Part shown: positions 17,968 to 28,190 of the stretch, piece by piece
How positions within the stretch are numbered: position 1 is the first letter of the stretch
Layout: the number at the start of each line of letters is the position of its first letter
Origin: Cyanobacteria bacterium MAG CAR3_bin_5
Lineage (GTDB): Bacteria > Cyanobacteriota > Cyanobacteriia > PCC-6307 > Cyanobiaceae
NCBI GenBank assembly: GCA_026709085.1
Contig: JAPOTR010000046.1
Coordinates: forward strand, 1 to 57,292
DNA: 57,292 bases
Direction: 5' to 3'
The notes under the pieces: generated by a model
Seen by the model: only the letters and a program-made list of their open reading frames with translations
Database searches by the model: none
Told to the model about the DNA's origin: nothing
Program-made: the position numbers and the translations under genes

Positions 17968-18855
17968 ATGAGCAGCCAGAACTACGGCCAGCCGATCCCC
18001 TCTCCCCACCAGGAGGAGGCGCCACCCGCTGGCGCTGCCACGCCCACCCCATCCGGGGACAAGCCGTCTCCAGGGTCTGCGGCCGAATCCTCTGCTCAAC
18101 AGGGCGGTGAATTGGGCGCTCCGGAGCAAACACCGGAATCCACCCCGGCATCATCCGGTGGTGACGCGGAGCCGGGGGGGTATGCAAACCAGGTGGAAGC
18201 AGTGGAGGATTCGGAGCAGCCGCTGCCGCCAGGGTCCGGAGAGTCCGTCGAGGAACGGGTGTCGAAGCTGGAACGACGGCAGGAGGAGGTCGCCGACGAC
18301 GGAGAGCAGCCGTCGGCAAGCCATGGGATGTTCCTTGAGGAACGGGTGTTGAAGCTGGAGCAATGGCAGGAGACCATGAACCAGCAGTTCAAGCAGCAGC
18401 AGCAGCAACTGGAAGAAAAAGACAACCAGATCATGCGACGTGCCGCTGAATTCGAGAACTTCCGGCGGCGCAGTGAACGGGACAGGGATAAGCTGAGACT
18501 TCGCCGCACTTGTGAGGTCTTGCGGGAAATATTGCCTGTTGTTGATAACTTTGAGAGGGCCCGTAAAGCCTTGTCTCCCGAGAAACTGGAGACGCTACAT
18601 GCCCAGGACGTTCATCAGGACTACCAAGGCATCTATAAGCAATTGGTCACAGCCTTGAAGCGGCTGAACGTGTCTTCCATGAAGGTTGAGGGCCAGGTGT
18701 TTGATCCGTCTCTCCACGAGGCGGTGATGCGGGAGCCCAGCCAGGACCATGAAGAGGACATGGTGATGGAAGAATTACAGCGTGGCTACCACCTGGATGG
18801 CGAGGTGCTGCGCCATGCCATGGTGAAAGTGTCCATGGGGCCCGGACCGAACTAG
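17968..18855 (+). CDS. grpE: nucleotide exchange factor GrpE with extended N-terminus
   Basis: DnaK nucleotide exchange factor. The C-terminal 170 residues are typical: a long coiled coil, [31 protein letters not shown], and the beta domain [15 protein letters not shown] ... [17 protein letters not shown]. At 295 residues it is longer than E. coli GrpE (197). The extra part is an acidic, Pro/Ser-rich N-terminus plus a duplicated 29-residue unit ([12 protein letters not shown] and [15 protein letters not shown] 18250 and 18337). No dnaJ follows; the stop overlaps the convergent dnaB. Confidence 0.93.
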   Translation: MSSQNYGQPIPSPHQEEAPPAGAATPTPSGDKPSPGSAAESSAQQGGELGAPEQTPESTPASSGGDAEPGGYANQVEAVEDSEQPLPPGSGESVEERVSKLERRQEEVADDGEQPSASHGMFLEERVLKLEQWQETMNQQFKQQQQQLEEKDNQIMRRAAEFENFRRRSERDRDKLRLRRTCEVLREILPVVDNFERARKALSPEKLETLHAQDVHQDYQGIYKQLVTALKRLNVSSMKVEGQVFDPSLHEAVMREPSQDHEEDMVMEELQRGYHLDGEVLRHAMVKVSMGPGPN

Positions 18856-20315
18856 GCGGCCAGGTTGCGGAAGCGGGTGTAGCGGGATTCAAAGAGGAGC
18901 TTGACGACGCCCACCGGGCCGTTGCGGTGCTTGGTGACGATCACCTCGGCCAGGCCCTTGTCCTGGGTTTCCGGGTTGTAGTACTCGTCCCGGTAGATCA
19001 TCAACACCAGATCGGCATCCTGCTCGATGGAGCCCGACTCCCGCAGATCACTGAGCATGGGCCGTTTGTTGGTGCGCCCTTCCACGCCGCGGTTCAGTTG
19101 GGAGAGGGCCACCACAGGCACCTGCAACTCCCGCGCCAACTGCTTCAGGCCCCGGGTGATCACGGAAAGATCCTGGGCCCGGTTGTCCGAGTTGGAGCCC
19201 TCCATCAACTGGAGATAATCCACCACCACCATGCCCAGTTCACCCCGCTGCTGGGCCATCAACTGGCGGCACAGGGAGCGCATCTCCATCACGCTGCTGT
19301 CGGGCTTGTCGTCAATGAAGACGGGAAGCTGGCTCAGGCTGCTGATGCCTTGGCCCAGAAGGGGCCACTCCTCCTCGCTGAGGCGGCCGGTGCGGAGGCG
19401 GCCGCTCTCGATGCCCGTTTCCATGGACAACAGCCGGTAGGTGAGCTGCTCCTTGCTCATCTCCAGGCTGAACATGCAGACGGGAAGCTGATGGAGCGCC
19501 GCCACGTTCTTGGCCATGGTGAGCACGATGGAGGTTTTCCCCATGGCGGGGCGGCCGGCAACGATGATCAGGTCGCTGCGCTGCAGTCCCTGGGTGATGG
19601 CGTCCAGGTCGTAGAAATTGACCGGGATGCCCGCCACCGCCTCCCCCATGGAACGACTCTCGATCTCGTTAAAGGTGCTGGTGAGGATTTCCACCGCGGG
19701 AACCAGTCCCCCCTGGGGGCGTTCCTTGCTGATGGAAAAAATCTTCTGCTCCGCTTCATCCAGCAGGCCGCCCAAGGGACGCCGTTGATCAAAGCCCAGC
19801 TCCATCACCTCGTTGCCCACCTTGATCAGTTGCCGCCGCAGGTATTTGTCCATCACCAGCCGGGCGAACTGATCGATGGCGGCGGTGCCGATAATGCGCT
19901 CCACAAGCTGGGCCAACCGGACGGCGCCGCCCACCTTCTCCAACTGGCCCGCATCCGCCAGCCACGTGGTCATGGAGGTGAGATCCGTGGGTTTGTTCTG
20001 GCCGTAGAGCGTCAGAGCGGTGCGGAAGATCTGCCGATGGGCCGCCACGTAGAAGGCGTCGGGTTGGAGGATGTCCGCTACCCTGGCCATGGCTTCCGGG
20101 TCCAGGAGGATACCCCCCAGGACCGCCTCTTCCGCCTCCAGATTCTGGGGCGGTGCCTGATTGGGAAGCGCGCTGAAGGGGTTGCCGCCGTCTGGCGCCC
20201 CGTCACCGAACGGCCGCCGCGCCGACGAGTCCCTGGGCTGTGGCGGGTTGGCGGGAGCGTTGACTTCCTCCCCGTCGCCGTGAACAGCGGGGATTCCTTC
20301 TCTCAAGCGGGACAT
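18852..20315 (-). CDS. dnaB: replicative DNA helicase DnaB
   Basis: A 487-residue hexameric fork helicase. The N-terminal domain starts [22 protein letters not shown]. The RecA-like core has [13 protein letters not shown] (Walker A), [31 protein letters not shown] (Walker B) and [11 protein letters not shown]. No intein interrupts the P-loop, which several cyanobacterial dnaB genes carry. An extra 45-residue disordered N-terminal stretch precedes the conserved domain. Convergent with grpE, sharing 4 bp. Confidence 0.96.
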   Translation of the reverse strand: MSRLREGIPAVHGDGEEVNAPANPPQPRDSSARRPFGDGAPDGGNPFSALPNQAPPQNLEAEEAVLGGILLDPEAMARVADILQPDAFYVAAHRQIFRTALTLYGQNKPTDLTSMTTWLADAGQLEKVGGAVRLAQLVERIIGTAAIDQFARLVMDKYLRRQLIKVGNEVMELGFDQRRPLGGLLDEAEQKIFSISKERPQGGLVPAVEILTSTFNEIESRSMGEAVAGIPVNFYDLDAITQGLQRSDLIIVAGRPAMGKTSIVLTMAKNVAALHQLPVCMFSLEMSKEQLTYRLLSMETGIESGRLRTGRLSEEEWPLLGQGISSLSQLPVFIDDKPDSSVMEMRSLCRQLMAQQRGELGMVVVDYLQLMEGSNSDNRAQDLSVITRGLKQLARELQVPVVALSQLNRGVEGRTNKRPMLSDLRESGSIEQDADLVLMIYRDEYYNPETQDKGLAEVIVTKHRNGPVGVVKLLFESRYTRFRNLAA

Positions 20316-20334
20316 AACCGCACCTCTTGATTCA

Positions 20335-20430
20335 GGTGGGTTCCTGCTTCATGGCCAAGTGCGGCCGAACCCGTCTTACCTTTGGCTCCACAGGCGTTTA
20401 GCGACTCAGCGAGCCCCGCCGCATCGCTTG
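20335..20430 (-). pseudogene. TnpB (IS200/605-type) C-terminal remnant
   Basis: Between the dnaB start and the rplI end, the minus strand reads GLAESLNACGAKGKTGS; then, with a frame change, it reads MKQEPT and a stop. The order (E)SLNACG ... KQEPT is typical of the extreme C-terminus of IS605-type TnpB proteins. Nothing resembling the RuvC core or zinc finger is visible upstream, so only the tail survives. The block AGGTGGGTTCCTGCTT recurs at 56850-56865. The remaining bases up to 20575 hold a GC-rich palindrome (CCGCCCTGCAGGGCGG, about 20502-20517) and no gene. Confidence 0.45.
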
Positions 20431-20575
20431 GTGCTGGAGCTTGGTTTTCGCGCCAGTCCTCTGAGCCTAGCCCATGTTCAGGGGATGGACACCGCCCTGC
20501 AGGGCGGGGCTTGTGTACCTGGACATCTCTGGTCACCATGGCGGCAGTGGTGGCGCCTCAACAAGGCATGGAACC

Positions 20576-21031
20576 CTACCCCACCACGGAAAGCTTAACC
20601 TCGGCGGTAATGCCGCTCTGGAGACGCAACAGGGCGGTGTAGTCGCCGACGCGATGGATTTCCGGCACTTCGATGGTGCGGCGCTCCACGTCTCTCCGGG
20701 TAGCTGCGGTAATGGCCTCCGCCACGTCCCCGTTGGTGACCGTGCCAAAGAGCACCCCGTCACTGCCCGTATGTTTGCGGATCTTGAGGGCGCCAATGGT
20801 GGCAAGGGCGGTGCGGAACGCCAGCGCATCCTGGAGCTGGGCTTCCCGGCGTTCGGCTTCCTTGGCGCGATGATGCTCAACCTGCTTGAGCACAGCGGCG
20901 GTGACGGGCAGAGCCTTCCCCTGGGGCACCAGAAAGTTGCGGGCAAAACCCGGGGCAACATCCACCACGTCGCCGCGTTTGCCCAGGGTGCTGACGTCCT
21001 CCTTAAGCACCACCTGAAACCGCTTGGCCAT
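20576..21031 (-). CDS. rplI: 50S ribosomal protein L9
   Basis: A 151-residue bL9 that binds 23S rRNA. It begins [20 protein letters not shown] with the family signature [18 protein letters not shown] (PGxARNFLxPxG), followed by the long connecting helix ([18 protein letters not shown]) and a C-terminal domain ending [11 protein letters not shown]. The start codon lies inside the 3' end of the desaturase gene (29-bp overlap), which suggests cotranscription. Confidence 0.95.
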   Translation of the reverse strand: MAKRFQVVLKEDVSTLGKRGDVVDVAPGFARNFLVPQGKALPVTAAVLKQVEHHRAKEAERREAQLQDALAFRTALATIGALKIRKHTGSDGVLFGTVTNGDVAEAITAATRRDVERRTIEVPEIHRVGDYTALLRLQSGITAEVKLSVVG

Positions 21032-21890
21032 GGCCGGACCCCTGTTCACAAAGCGCCACCTTAACCCCTCGCGCCAGCCCCAGGGCCTGGAGAAGGCGAA
21101 TGTGCTGCCAGGTGAGATCCGGCTCGAACCACCGCAGACCCTGGCGGGCGCTGGCGGGAACCGCATGGTGGTTGTTGTGCCACCCCTCTCCGAAGGAGAG
21201 CAGGGCCACCCACCAGCAATTGCGGGATTCGTCGTCGGTGGCAAAGGAGCGATAACCCCAGGTGTGGGTGGCGGAGTTCACCAGCCATGTGACGTGATAC
21301 ACCGCCACCAGGCGGAGGGGGATGCCCCAGAGCGCCAGGGACCACCCACCAGCCCCCAGAGCTTCCCCCAACAGGTAGAGGACGACGGCAAGGGGAAGCT
21401 GCAGGGCCAGGAACCAGCGGCTGAGGAATTGCAGCCATGGGTCCCCCTGGAGATCACGGGTGAACCGGGGCACCATGGCCATGGCGGGGGTGGTGACCAG
21501 CATCCAGCCCATGTGACTCCACCAGAACCCGCACCGGCTGTTGTGATGGTCCTGGCGGGTATCGGAGAAGCGGTGGTGGTGCCGATGCAGCCCCACCCAC
21601 TCGATGGGGCCGTGCTGGCAACTGAGGGCGCCGCACAGGGCCAACAGATTCCGGAGCCAGCGGGCCACCCGGAAAGAGCGGTGGGCAAGCAGGCGGTGGT
21701 AGCCCAGGGTGACCCCCAGGCAGCCCGTAACCCAGTAGAGAACCAGGAGGGTGAGCACCGCCGACAGGCTCCAGAAGCGTGGCAGCAACGCCAGCGCAGC
21801 CAGGCCGTGGATCAGAACCATGAAGCCCACCACGTCCCAGCGCGCGTTCAGGCCTTGGGGTGGGTGTTGGGCAACCGCATGGGAGACCAT
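21003..21890 (-). CDS. desC: fatty acid desaturase (DesC-type delta-9)
   Basis: Membrane acyl-lipid desaturase of 295 residues. It has the three His boxes of the delta-9 group: [19 protein letters not shown] and [17 protein letters not shown]. Four to five hydrophobic segments surround them. It introduces the first double bond in membrane fatty acids, using ferredoxin. Upstream is AT-rich DNA shared with the divergent flv operon. The stop overlaps the rplI start. Confidence 0.93.
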   Translation of the reverse strand: MVSHAVAQHPPQGLNARWDVVGFMVLIHGLAALALLPRFWSLSAVLTLLVLYWVTGCLGVTLGYHRLLAHRSFRVARWLRNLLALCGALSCQHGPIEWVGLHRHHHRFSDTRQDHHNSRCGFWWSHMGWMLVTTPAMAMVPRFTRDLQGDPWLQFLSRWFLALQLPLAVVLYLLGEALGAGGWSLALWGIPLRLVAVYHVTWLVNSATHTWGYRSFATDDESRNCWWVALLSFGEGWHNNHHAVPASARQGLRWFEPDLTWQHIRLLQALGLARGVKVALCEQGSGHGQAVSGGA

Positions 21891-22067
21891 GGAAATAAAT
21901 CGGATTACTCGAATCTTATCATACGAATCCAGATTGAAAAGTGATTGGCAGGCGGCATCGTCCCTGCACCCCGTCTCATTCCCGCATTCCTGCCCTTCTG
22001 AGAACCGGACGGGTTTTTCGCGGAGCGGGTCAGATTTTTCTACGCTGAATCACTTGCTCATGCTCCG

Positions 22068-23804
22068 ATGCGTCCATCCTCTGCTCCGGGACGCCTCAGT
22101 CTGCAACAGTTTGCCATGGCTGAGGACTCCCTGGCCATCCGTTCCCTGGATTGGAACCGTGATCGCTTTGATATTGAATTCGGCCTGCGCAACGGCACCA
22201 CCTACAACAGCTTTCTCATTCGTGGGGAGCGCACCGCCCTGGTGGACACCAGCCACGCCAAGTTCCGCGACAGTTGGATCCCCACCCTGCAAGACCTGGT
22301 GGATCCCGCACGGATTGACGTGCTGGTGGTCTCCCATACCGAACCGGATCACAGTGGGCTCATTGGGGATTTACTGGAGTTGAACCCGGATCTGGAGATT
22401 TTCGCCTCCAGGGTGGCCATTCAATTCCTCAAGGATCTGCTGCACCGCCCCTTCCGTAGCCAGGCCGTCAAGAGCGGCAGTCGCCTGGATCTGGGCATCA
22501 ATCCGGAGAGCGGCATCCACCACCAACTGGAGTTCATCTCGGCCCCCAACCTGCACTGGCCTGACACCATCTTCAGCTTTGATCACGGCGCCGGGGTGTT
22601 GTACACCTGTGACGCCTTTGGCCTCCACTTCTGCAGTGAAGAGGGCCTGGACAGTGATCCCGAAGCCATTGCCCCCGATTTCCGCTTCTATTACGACTGC
22701 TTGATGGGGCCCAATTCCCGCTCCGTATTGCAGGCCATCAAACGCATGGAGGCCTTGCCCGCCGTCAAGACAATCGCCACAGGCCATGGTCCGCTGCTGC
22801 AACACCACCTGGCCCGCTGGGTTGAGGATTATCGCAGTTGGAGCCAGCAGCGGAGCCGTAGCCAGGCCTATGCCGCTGTTTGCGGGATCAGCGGCTACGG
22901 CTTCTGTGATCCCCTCAGCCGGGCCGTTGCCCACGGCATCGGCAAAACTTCGGCCCAGGTGCAGCTTGTGGACCTGCGGGGCACCGATCCCCATGAGCTC
23001 ACGGCTTTGATCGGGGAGGCCCAGGCCGTGGTGCTGCCCACTCCGCCAACCGCTGCCGACGGGGATCTCCAGCAGAATATCGGCACCATGCTGGCGGCGC
23101 TCCACAGCAAGCAACTGGTGGCCATCTATGAAGCCTATGGCGGTGACGATGAACCCATCGACACCCTGGCCGCCAAATTGCGCCAGTTGGGCACACGGCC
23201 CGCCTTCGCCCCCCTGCGGATCCGGGAAACCCCCGCCGAGGCCGTCTACCAGCGTTGCGAGGAGGCGGGCACGGATCTGGGTCAGTTGCTGATGCGGGAT
23301 AAAACCATGCGGGCCATGAAATCCCTGGATGCCTCCCTGGATAAGGCCCTGGGCCGCATTAGCGGCGGGCTTTACGTGGTGACCGCCGCCCAGGAGGGGC
23401 GCAGCAGCGCCATGGTGGCCAGTTGGGTGGCGCAGGCCAGCTTCAGCCCGCCGGGCATCACCATTGCGGTGGCCCGTGATCGCGCCATTGAAGCCCTGCT
23501 TCAGGTGGGGGATCGGTTTGTGCTCAACATCCTCTCCCAGGACAACCATCAACAGTTGCTGCGCCACTTCCTCAAGCGTTTCTCCCCCGGTGCGGATCGC
23601 TTCGCGGGGGTACAGGTTCTGCCCAAGGCTGCGCCGGGGGGGGCGGTGCTGGCGGATGCCCTGGCCTTTCTGGGGTGTTGCGTACGGCAACGGCTGGAAG
23701 CGGGTGACCACTGGATCATCTATGCAGAGGTGGAAAGCGGCCGGGTGGCGGATCAGCAGGGCCAGACCGCAGTCCATCACCGCAAGGTGGGCAATCACTA
23801 CTGA
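22068..23804 (+). CDS. flv3: flavodiiron protein, Flv3-like
   Basis: A 578-residue cyanobacterial A-type flavodiiron protein that passes photosystem I electrons to O2 (Mehler-like reaction) as a heteromer with Flv1. Three domains are present in order: metallo-beta-lactamase-like (1-260), flavodoxin-like (270-410) and flavin reductase (430-578, VASWVAQASFSPPGITIAVA). The di-iron ligand motif HTEPDHSG is intact, as expected for Flv3 rather than Flv1. An internal ATG at 22116 (MAEDSLAIRSL) is an alternative start. The partner gene starts 29 bp after the stop. Confidence 0.92.
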   Translation: MRPSSAPGRLSLQQFAMAEDSLAIRSLDWNRDRFDIEFGLRNGTTYNSFLIRGERTALVDTSHAKFRDSWIPTLQDLVDPARIDVLVVSHTEPDHSGLIGDLLELNPDLEIFASRVAIQFLKDLLHRPFRSQAVKSGSRLDLGINPESGIHHQLEFISAPNLHWPDTIFSFDHGAGVLYTCDAFGLHFCSEEGLDSDPEAIAPDFRFYYDCLMGPNSRSVLQAIKRMEALPAVKTIATGHGPLLQHHLARWVEDYRSWSQQRSRSQAYAAVCGISGYGFCDPLSRAVAHGIGKTSAQVQLVDLRGTDPHELTALIGEAQAVVLPTPPTAADGDLQQNIGTMLAALHSKQLVAIYEAYGGDDEPIDTLAAKLRQLGTRPAFAPLRIRETPAEAVYQRCEEAGTDLGQLLMRDKTMRAMKSLDASLDKALGRISGGLYVVTAAQEGRSSAMVASWVAQASFSPPGITIAVARDRAIEALLQVGDRFVLNILSQDNHQQLLRHFLKRFSPGADRFAGVQVLPKAAPGGAVLADALAFLGCCVRQRLEAGDHWIIYAEVESGRVADQQGQTAVHHRKVGNHY

Positions 23805-23833
23805 ACCGATTCACCACACGATCCGGGGCCAGC

Positions 23834-25612
23834 ATGCGTAGCGTCATCACCCTGCCTGTTGCGGACCAGTTGCTCTGCCTGCGGGGCCTCAGTCCGGAGC
23901 GGCTGCGCTTCGAGATGGAATACGGTCTGGAGCGGGGCGCCAGCACCAACAGCTTCTTCATCCCCGGCCCGGAGGCCACCCTGGTCCATCCACCGGGGGA
24001 GTCCTTCCGGGATCCCTTCCTGGCAGCGCTGAAGCAGCACTGCCCCCCTGACCACCCTTTGGCGGTGGTGGTGGGCCATGTGAATCCCAACCGGGTGGGC
24101 CTGCTGCGTCACATGGCCATGCTGTATCCCCGGCTGCGGTTGCTGGCCTCCAGCGCCGGCGTCAAGCTGCTGCAGGAACTGTGGAGCCCCACTCCACCAC
24201 GTCAAGGGGACTCCGCCCCGTCAACAGAACTGGGCCCGCCGCCACCGCTGCCGCCGTTGCGGGTCATCCGTGGAGAGCACCGGATGTCCGTGGGGGACCC
24301 GGCCGACCACTGGCAACTGCGGTTGTTTCCTGCACCCACGCCCCGCTGGCCCGGTGGTCTGCTGGCCCATGAGGACCGTTACGGGATTCTCTTCAGTGGC
24401 AAGTTTTTCGGGGCGCACGTTTGCACGGAGGAACTGGAAGAATCCCATGCCGGTCTCCATGAGGAAGATCGCCGCTTCTACTACGACTGCCTGATGGCCC
24501 CCATGGCCCAGCAGGTGGACACCGTAGTGGACCGTCTGGAGGAGATGACCATCGGCATCCTGGCGCCGGGTCATGGACCCATGATCAGCCAGAGTTGGCG
24601 CAGTCTTTTCAATGACTATCGCCGCTGGGGCGAGGGTCAGCGACGCTCCCCCCTGAGTGTGGCGCTGCTCTTTGCCAGCGCCTACGGCAACACTGCCGCC
24701 CTGGCTTCCGCCCTGGGGCAAGGCATCGCCAAGGCCGGGGTGCGGGTGCAAAGCATGAACTGCGAGTTCAGCGACGCAGACGCCCTGCGCCAGGCCGTTC
24801 ACAGCAGCCAGGCGTTGCTGATCGGCTCCCCCACCCTGGGTGGTCATGTGCCCACGCCCATCATGGCGGCATTGGGAACGGTGTTGGCGGAGGCGGAGCG
24901 CACCACGCCGGTGGGAGTCTTCGGCAGCTACGGCTGGAGCGGCGAAGCCATTGACCTGCTGGAGAAAAAGTTGCGGGACTGTGGATTTCCCTTCGCTTTC
25001 CCCACCCTGCGGGTGCGCTTCTCACCCGATGACGCCACCTTGAAGCGCTGTGAGGAAATGGGCACGGACCTGGGTCAGGCGCTGCACCGCAAGCAGCAAC
25101 AGCAGCGGCGCGTCGCCGGCGGCCTCAAGGACAGCAGCAGCGGGCCATCCCTCCAGGCTCTTGGCCGGGTGCTGGGTTCCCTCTGTGTGCTCACAGCCCG
25201 CCGCGGCGCACTGAGTGGGGCCATGGTGGCCAGTTGGGTGTCCCAGGCCAGCTTCAGCCCGCCGGGCATCACGGTGGCGGTGGCCAAGGATCGGGCTGTG
25301 GAGCAGTTGCTTCACAACGGCAACCACTTCGCCCTCAACGTGCTGGCCTCGGGCCGGGAAAAGGGGCTGATGAAACACTTCCTGCAACCCTTCGCCCCCG
25401 GCGCCGACCGTTTTGCGGGCCTGGAGGTGATGGACAGTCCCCATGGTCAACCCCTGCTGCAGGAGGCCCTGGCCTGGCTGGAGGTACAGGTCTGTCAACG
25501 GATGGAGTGCGGTGACCACTGGCTCATCTACGGCCGTGTGGAACACGGCGCCCTGTTGGATGAACAAGGCCGGACGGCCGTCCACCAGCGGCGCAGTGGG
25601 GCTTATTATTAA
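23834..25612 (+). CDS. flv1: flavodiiron protein, Flv1-like
   Basis: A 592-residue paralogue with the same three-domain order. The position of the canonical HxExDH iron ligands reads HVNPNRVG, so the acidic and second His ligands are replaced. This is the substitution pattern described for Flv1/Flv2 proteins. A 20-residue Pro-rich insertion near residue 120 is unusual. It forms an operon with the Flv3-like gene, as in other cyanobacteria, and probably works as an obligate heteromer with it. Confidence 0.9.
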   Translation: MRSVITLPVADQLLCLRGLSPERLRFEMEYGLERGASTNSFFIPGPEATLVHPPGESFRDPFLAALKQHCPPDHPLAVVVGHVNPNRVGLLRHMAMLYPRLRLLASSAGVKLLQELWSPTPPRQGDSAPSTELGPPPPLPPLRVIRGEHRMSVGDPADHWQLRLFPAPTPRWPGGLLAHEDRYGILFSGKFFGAHVCTEELEESHAGLHEEDRRFYYDCLMAPMAQQVDTVVDRLEEMTIGILAPGHGPMISQSWRSLFNDYRRWGEGQRRSPLSVALLFASAYGNTAALASALGQGIAKAGVRVQSMNCEFSDADALRQAVHSSQALLIGSPTLGGHVPTPIMAALGTVLAEAERTTPVGVFGSYGWSGEAIDLLEKKLRDCGFPFAFPTLRVRFSPDDATLKRCEEMGTDLGQALHRKQQQQRRVAGGLKDSSSGPSLQALGRVLGSLCVLTARRGALSGAMVASWVSQASFSPPGITVAVAKDRAVEQLLHNGNHFALNVLASGREKGLMKHFLQPFAPGADRFAGLEVMDSPHGQPLLQEALAWLEVQVCQRMECGDHWLIYGRVEHGALLDEQGRTAVHQRRSGAYY

Positions 25613-25643
25613 CCGTTGGTAACGCCCTCAGGCTGTACACAAC

Positions 25644-26327
25644 ATGGGAAAGTGGCTCATCTGCATTGTGATGGTAGTGCTTGCCACAGCCGCCTATAGG
25701 ACGAAATTACTCAAGTTCAGGCCGACAGCCTCCTTTGAGACAGGCACTGTTGCCCAGGCTCAGATATACCAGACATTGGGTGAGGTGCGTTACCCCGGTC
25801 CACCACTGCATTCGCAGCGTATTGAGGCCTGGATTCTTCACGAGACAAATGCCGTACGGGAGGAAGCTGGCCTAAGGCCATTAACCCATGATCCTGCCAT
25901 CTCGAATATTGCCAGAGGGCATAGCCGGAATATGATCTCATCCGGAATATTCGCTCATGATATTCATGGCAAAGGCCCAACGGACCGGGCTCTGGAGGTG
26001 GGGTACAATTGTCGGGCCTACAATGAGGATGGATCATATTCCTATGGACTGAGTGAGAATATTTTTCAATATCCCAGAATCACCGAGTGGTCAACCTGGG
26101 AAGCTTCGATGGAGATTATTCCCACCGTTTTCCATGACGACAAAACTATGGCGCTGGCTCTCGTGAAAGGATGGATGAACAGCCCTGGTCACAGGAAGAA
26201 CATATTAAACAGAAACGCCCATAGGATCGGCATTGGCGTGGCTATCAAGGAACATCAGATCGCAGAGTCTTCCAGTTTGCATCAGGAGACAGTGTTTGCG
26301 ACTCAGAACTTCTCCGCTTGCCGGTAG
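25644..26327 (+). CDS. CAP/SCP-domain secreted protein
   Basis: A 227-residue protein with an N-terminal hydrophobic segment (residues 4-18, signal peptide or anchor) and a CAP (SCP/PR-1) domain. The motifs are HETNAVREEAGLRPLTHDP, ARGHSRNM, FAHDI, a GLSENIF segment and WMNSPGHRKNILNRNAHRIGI. The putative metal-binding His pair (GHSRNM and AHD) and the acidic residue in SENI are retained. Base use is less GC-rich than its neighbours, which hints at different ancestry. Role unknown; CAP proteins act outside the cell in matrix, signalling or host contact. Confidence 0.85.
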   Translation: MGKWLICIVMVVLATAAYRTKLLKFRPTASFETGTVAQAQIYQTLGEVRYPGPPLHSQRIEAWILHETNAVREEAGLRPLTHDPAISNIARGHSRNMISSGIFAHDIHGKGPTDRALEVGYNCRAYNEDGSYSYGLSENIFQYPRITEWSTWEASMEIIPTVFHDDKTMALALVKGWMNSPGHRKNILNRNAHRIGIGVAIKEHQIAESSSLHQETVFATQNFSACR

Positions 26328-26609
26328 AAGCTCGATGATTAACTAAATCCTTCCGATTGCTTGGACGATGCCCAACGAGGTAGTGCATAGGTGGTGTGCG
26401 GATGGAACAGAGATGGGAAGTAGCAGTATAGCGTGGGCCTGACGGTCGTGTTATCCTGGGCGCAGCGAGAACGGTCCGGTCAATTCGATTCCCGTCAGGG
26501 TGGGGGACACACAAGCGGACCATGTCCTTTCGGGACCACGGATCTCCGGCTCCCCTTGTTAGCCTCCTGCTGCCACCCACCCCCTGAGTTCGTCGGAACT
26601 CTTCCCGCT

Positions 26610-28178
26610 GTGCAGGAGCGCATTCTCTACATACGGCTTCCCTGCAACCCCATCTTCCCCATTGGGCCGGTCTACCTGGCCGACCACATTCATAAGGTCT
26701 TTCCCCGGTTGCCCCAGCGCATCCTGGACCTGGCCACCGTGCCCTCGTTGAACGTGCGGGCCACCCTCCGCCAAACCATCCACCAGTGGCAGCCCACGGT
26801 TCTGGTGTTCTCCTGGCGAGACATTCAGATCTATGCTCCCGTGGATGGACGGGGCGGCAACCCCCTGCAGCATTCATTCGAAGCGTTCTATGGGGCCAAT
26901 CCCCTGCGGCGCCTGCGGGGCGCCCTGGGGGGTCTGCGGCTCACCTGGAGCTACTACGGTGAGCTTCGGCGCAATCTGGGGCTGATTCGCATGGGCCAGG
27001 CCCAGGCGCTGCGCCACCACCCCCAGGCCCGGTTGGTGGTGGGTGGTGGCGCGGCAAGCGTATTCTACGAGCAGCTTGCATCCCGTCTGCCCCGGGGAAC
27101 GATTGTGTCCATCGGGGAAGGGGAACGACTGCTGGAAACGTTGCTCCGGGGGAAAAGCCTGGCGGCTGAGCGTTGCTACGTGGTGGGGGAGAGTCCCCGG
27201 GCGGGTCTCATCCATGAACCGCCGGCGCCCCTGCCCAAAACCGCCTGCAACTATGACTACATCGAGACCGTTTGGCCTGAGTTCAACTGGTATCTGGACG
27301 GTGGCGATTTTTACGTGGGAGTGCAGACCAAGCGCGGTTGTCCCCACAACTGCTGCTACTGCATCTATACCGTCGTAGAGGGCAAACAGGTGCGCCTGAA
27401 TCCGGTGGATGAGGTGGTGGCGGAAATGCGTCAACTCTATGATCGGGGTGTTCGGGGATTCTGGTTTACCGATGCCCAGTTTATTCCAGCACGCCGCTAT
27501 ATTGCTGATGCCAAGGAATTGCTGCAGGCTATTCTTGCCGCAGGCATGACGGACATTCACTGGGCTGCCTACATTCGTGCCGATAATCTGGATGAAGAGC
27601 TTGCCCAACTCATGGTGGAAAGCGGCATGAGTTATTTTGAAATTGGAATTACATCCGGCTCTCAAGAACTGGTCCGTAAAATGCGCATGGGTTATAATTT
27701 GCGCATTGTTTTGGACAATTGTCGCCTCTTGGCACAGGCAGGATTTCGAGAGAAGATCTCCGTCAATTATTCCTTCAACGTGATTGATGAACGACCGGAG
27801 ACCATCGGCCAGACCATAGCTTTTCAGCGGGAGCTGGAAGGTATTTTCGGGACGGAACAGGTGGAGCCGGCCATCTTTTTCATTGGCCTGCAACCCCACA
27901 CCCATCTGGAGCACTACGCCCTGGAGAAGGGATTCCTCAAGCCCGGCTACAACCCCATGAGCATGATGCCCTGGGTGGCCCGCAAGTTGCTGTGGAACCC
28001 TGAACCCATGGGCAGCGCCTTCGGGCGTGTCTGCCTGGAGGCATTTGCACGCAACCCCCAGGCATTTGGCCGCACCGTCATGGATTTGCTGGAGGAGCGC
28101 TACGGCAAGGCGCCGTTACAGGAGGCCCTGTCCGCCCCTCTGACGGGCCGGCGGGCCATGGCCAATGCCGCCAACTGA
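26610..28178 (+). CDS. B12-binding-type radical SAM protein (PSII high-light family)
   Basis: A 522-residue protein. The N-terminal region (ILYIRLPCNPIFPIGPVYLA, VVGGGAASVF) resembles a cobalamin-binding fold. The radical SAM domain carries the Cx3Cx2C cluster motif KRGCPHNCCYC (about residues 246-253). The family is annotated in marine picocyanobacteria as a photosystem II high-light acclimation radical SAM protein; its reaction is unknown. The GTG at 26610 is chosen because the open frame upstream (to 26433) encodes low-quality Ser/Pro-rich sequence. It is followed at once by a CobD-like gene. Confidence 0.82.
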   Translation: MQERILYIRLPCNPIFPIGPVYLADHIHKVFPRLPQRILDLATVPSLNVRATLRQTIHQWQPTVLVFSWRDIQIYAPVDGRGGNPLQHSFEAFYGANPLRRLRGALGGLRLTWSYYGELRRNLGLIRMGQAQALRHHPQARLVVGGGAASVFYEQLASRLPRGTIVSIGEGERLLETLLRGKSLAAERCYVVGESPRAGLIHEPPAPLPKTACNYDYIETVWPEFNWYLDGGDFYVGVQTKRGCPHNCCYCIYTVVEGKQVRLNPVDEVVAEMRQLYDRGVRGFWFTDAQFIPARRYIADAKELLQAILAAGMTDIHWAAYIRADNLDEELAQLMVESGMSYFEIGITSGSQELVRKMRMGYNLRIVLDNCRLLAQAGFREKISVNYSFNVIDERPETIGQTIAFQRELEGIFGTEQVEPAIFFIGLQPHTHLEHYALEKGFLKPGYNPMSMMPWVARKLLWNPEPMGSAFGRVCLEAFARNPQAFGRTVMDLLEERYGKAPLQEALSAPLTGRRAMANAAN

Positions 28179-28190
28179 GTGAGGATCCCC

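Noticed and set aside
26470..26560. tRNA-like T-arm (AATTCGATTCCCGTC) near 26480
   Set aside because: No matching acceptor, D or anticodon arms could be folded around it, so it is not a tRNA.
26433..26609. N-terminal extension of the radical SAM frame starting at ATG 26433
   Set aside because: The 59 residues before the GTG at 26610 are Ser/Pro/Cys-rich with no resemblance to the family, and the family-like sequence starts exactly at ILYIRLP.
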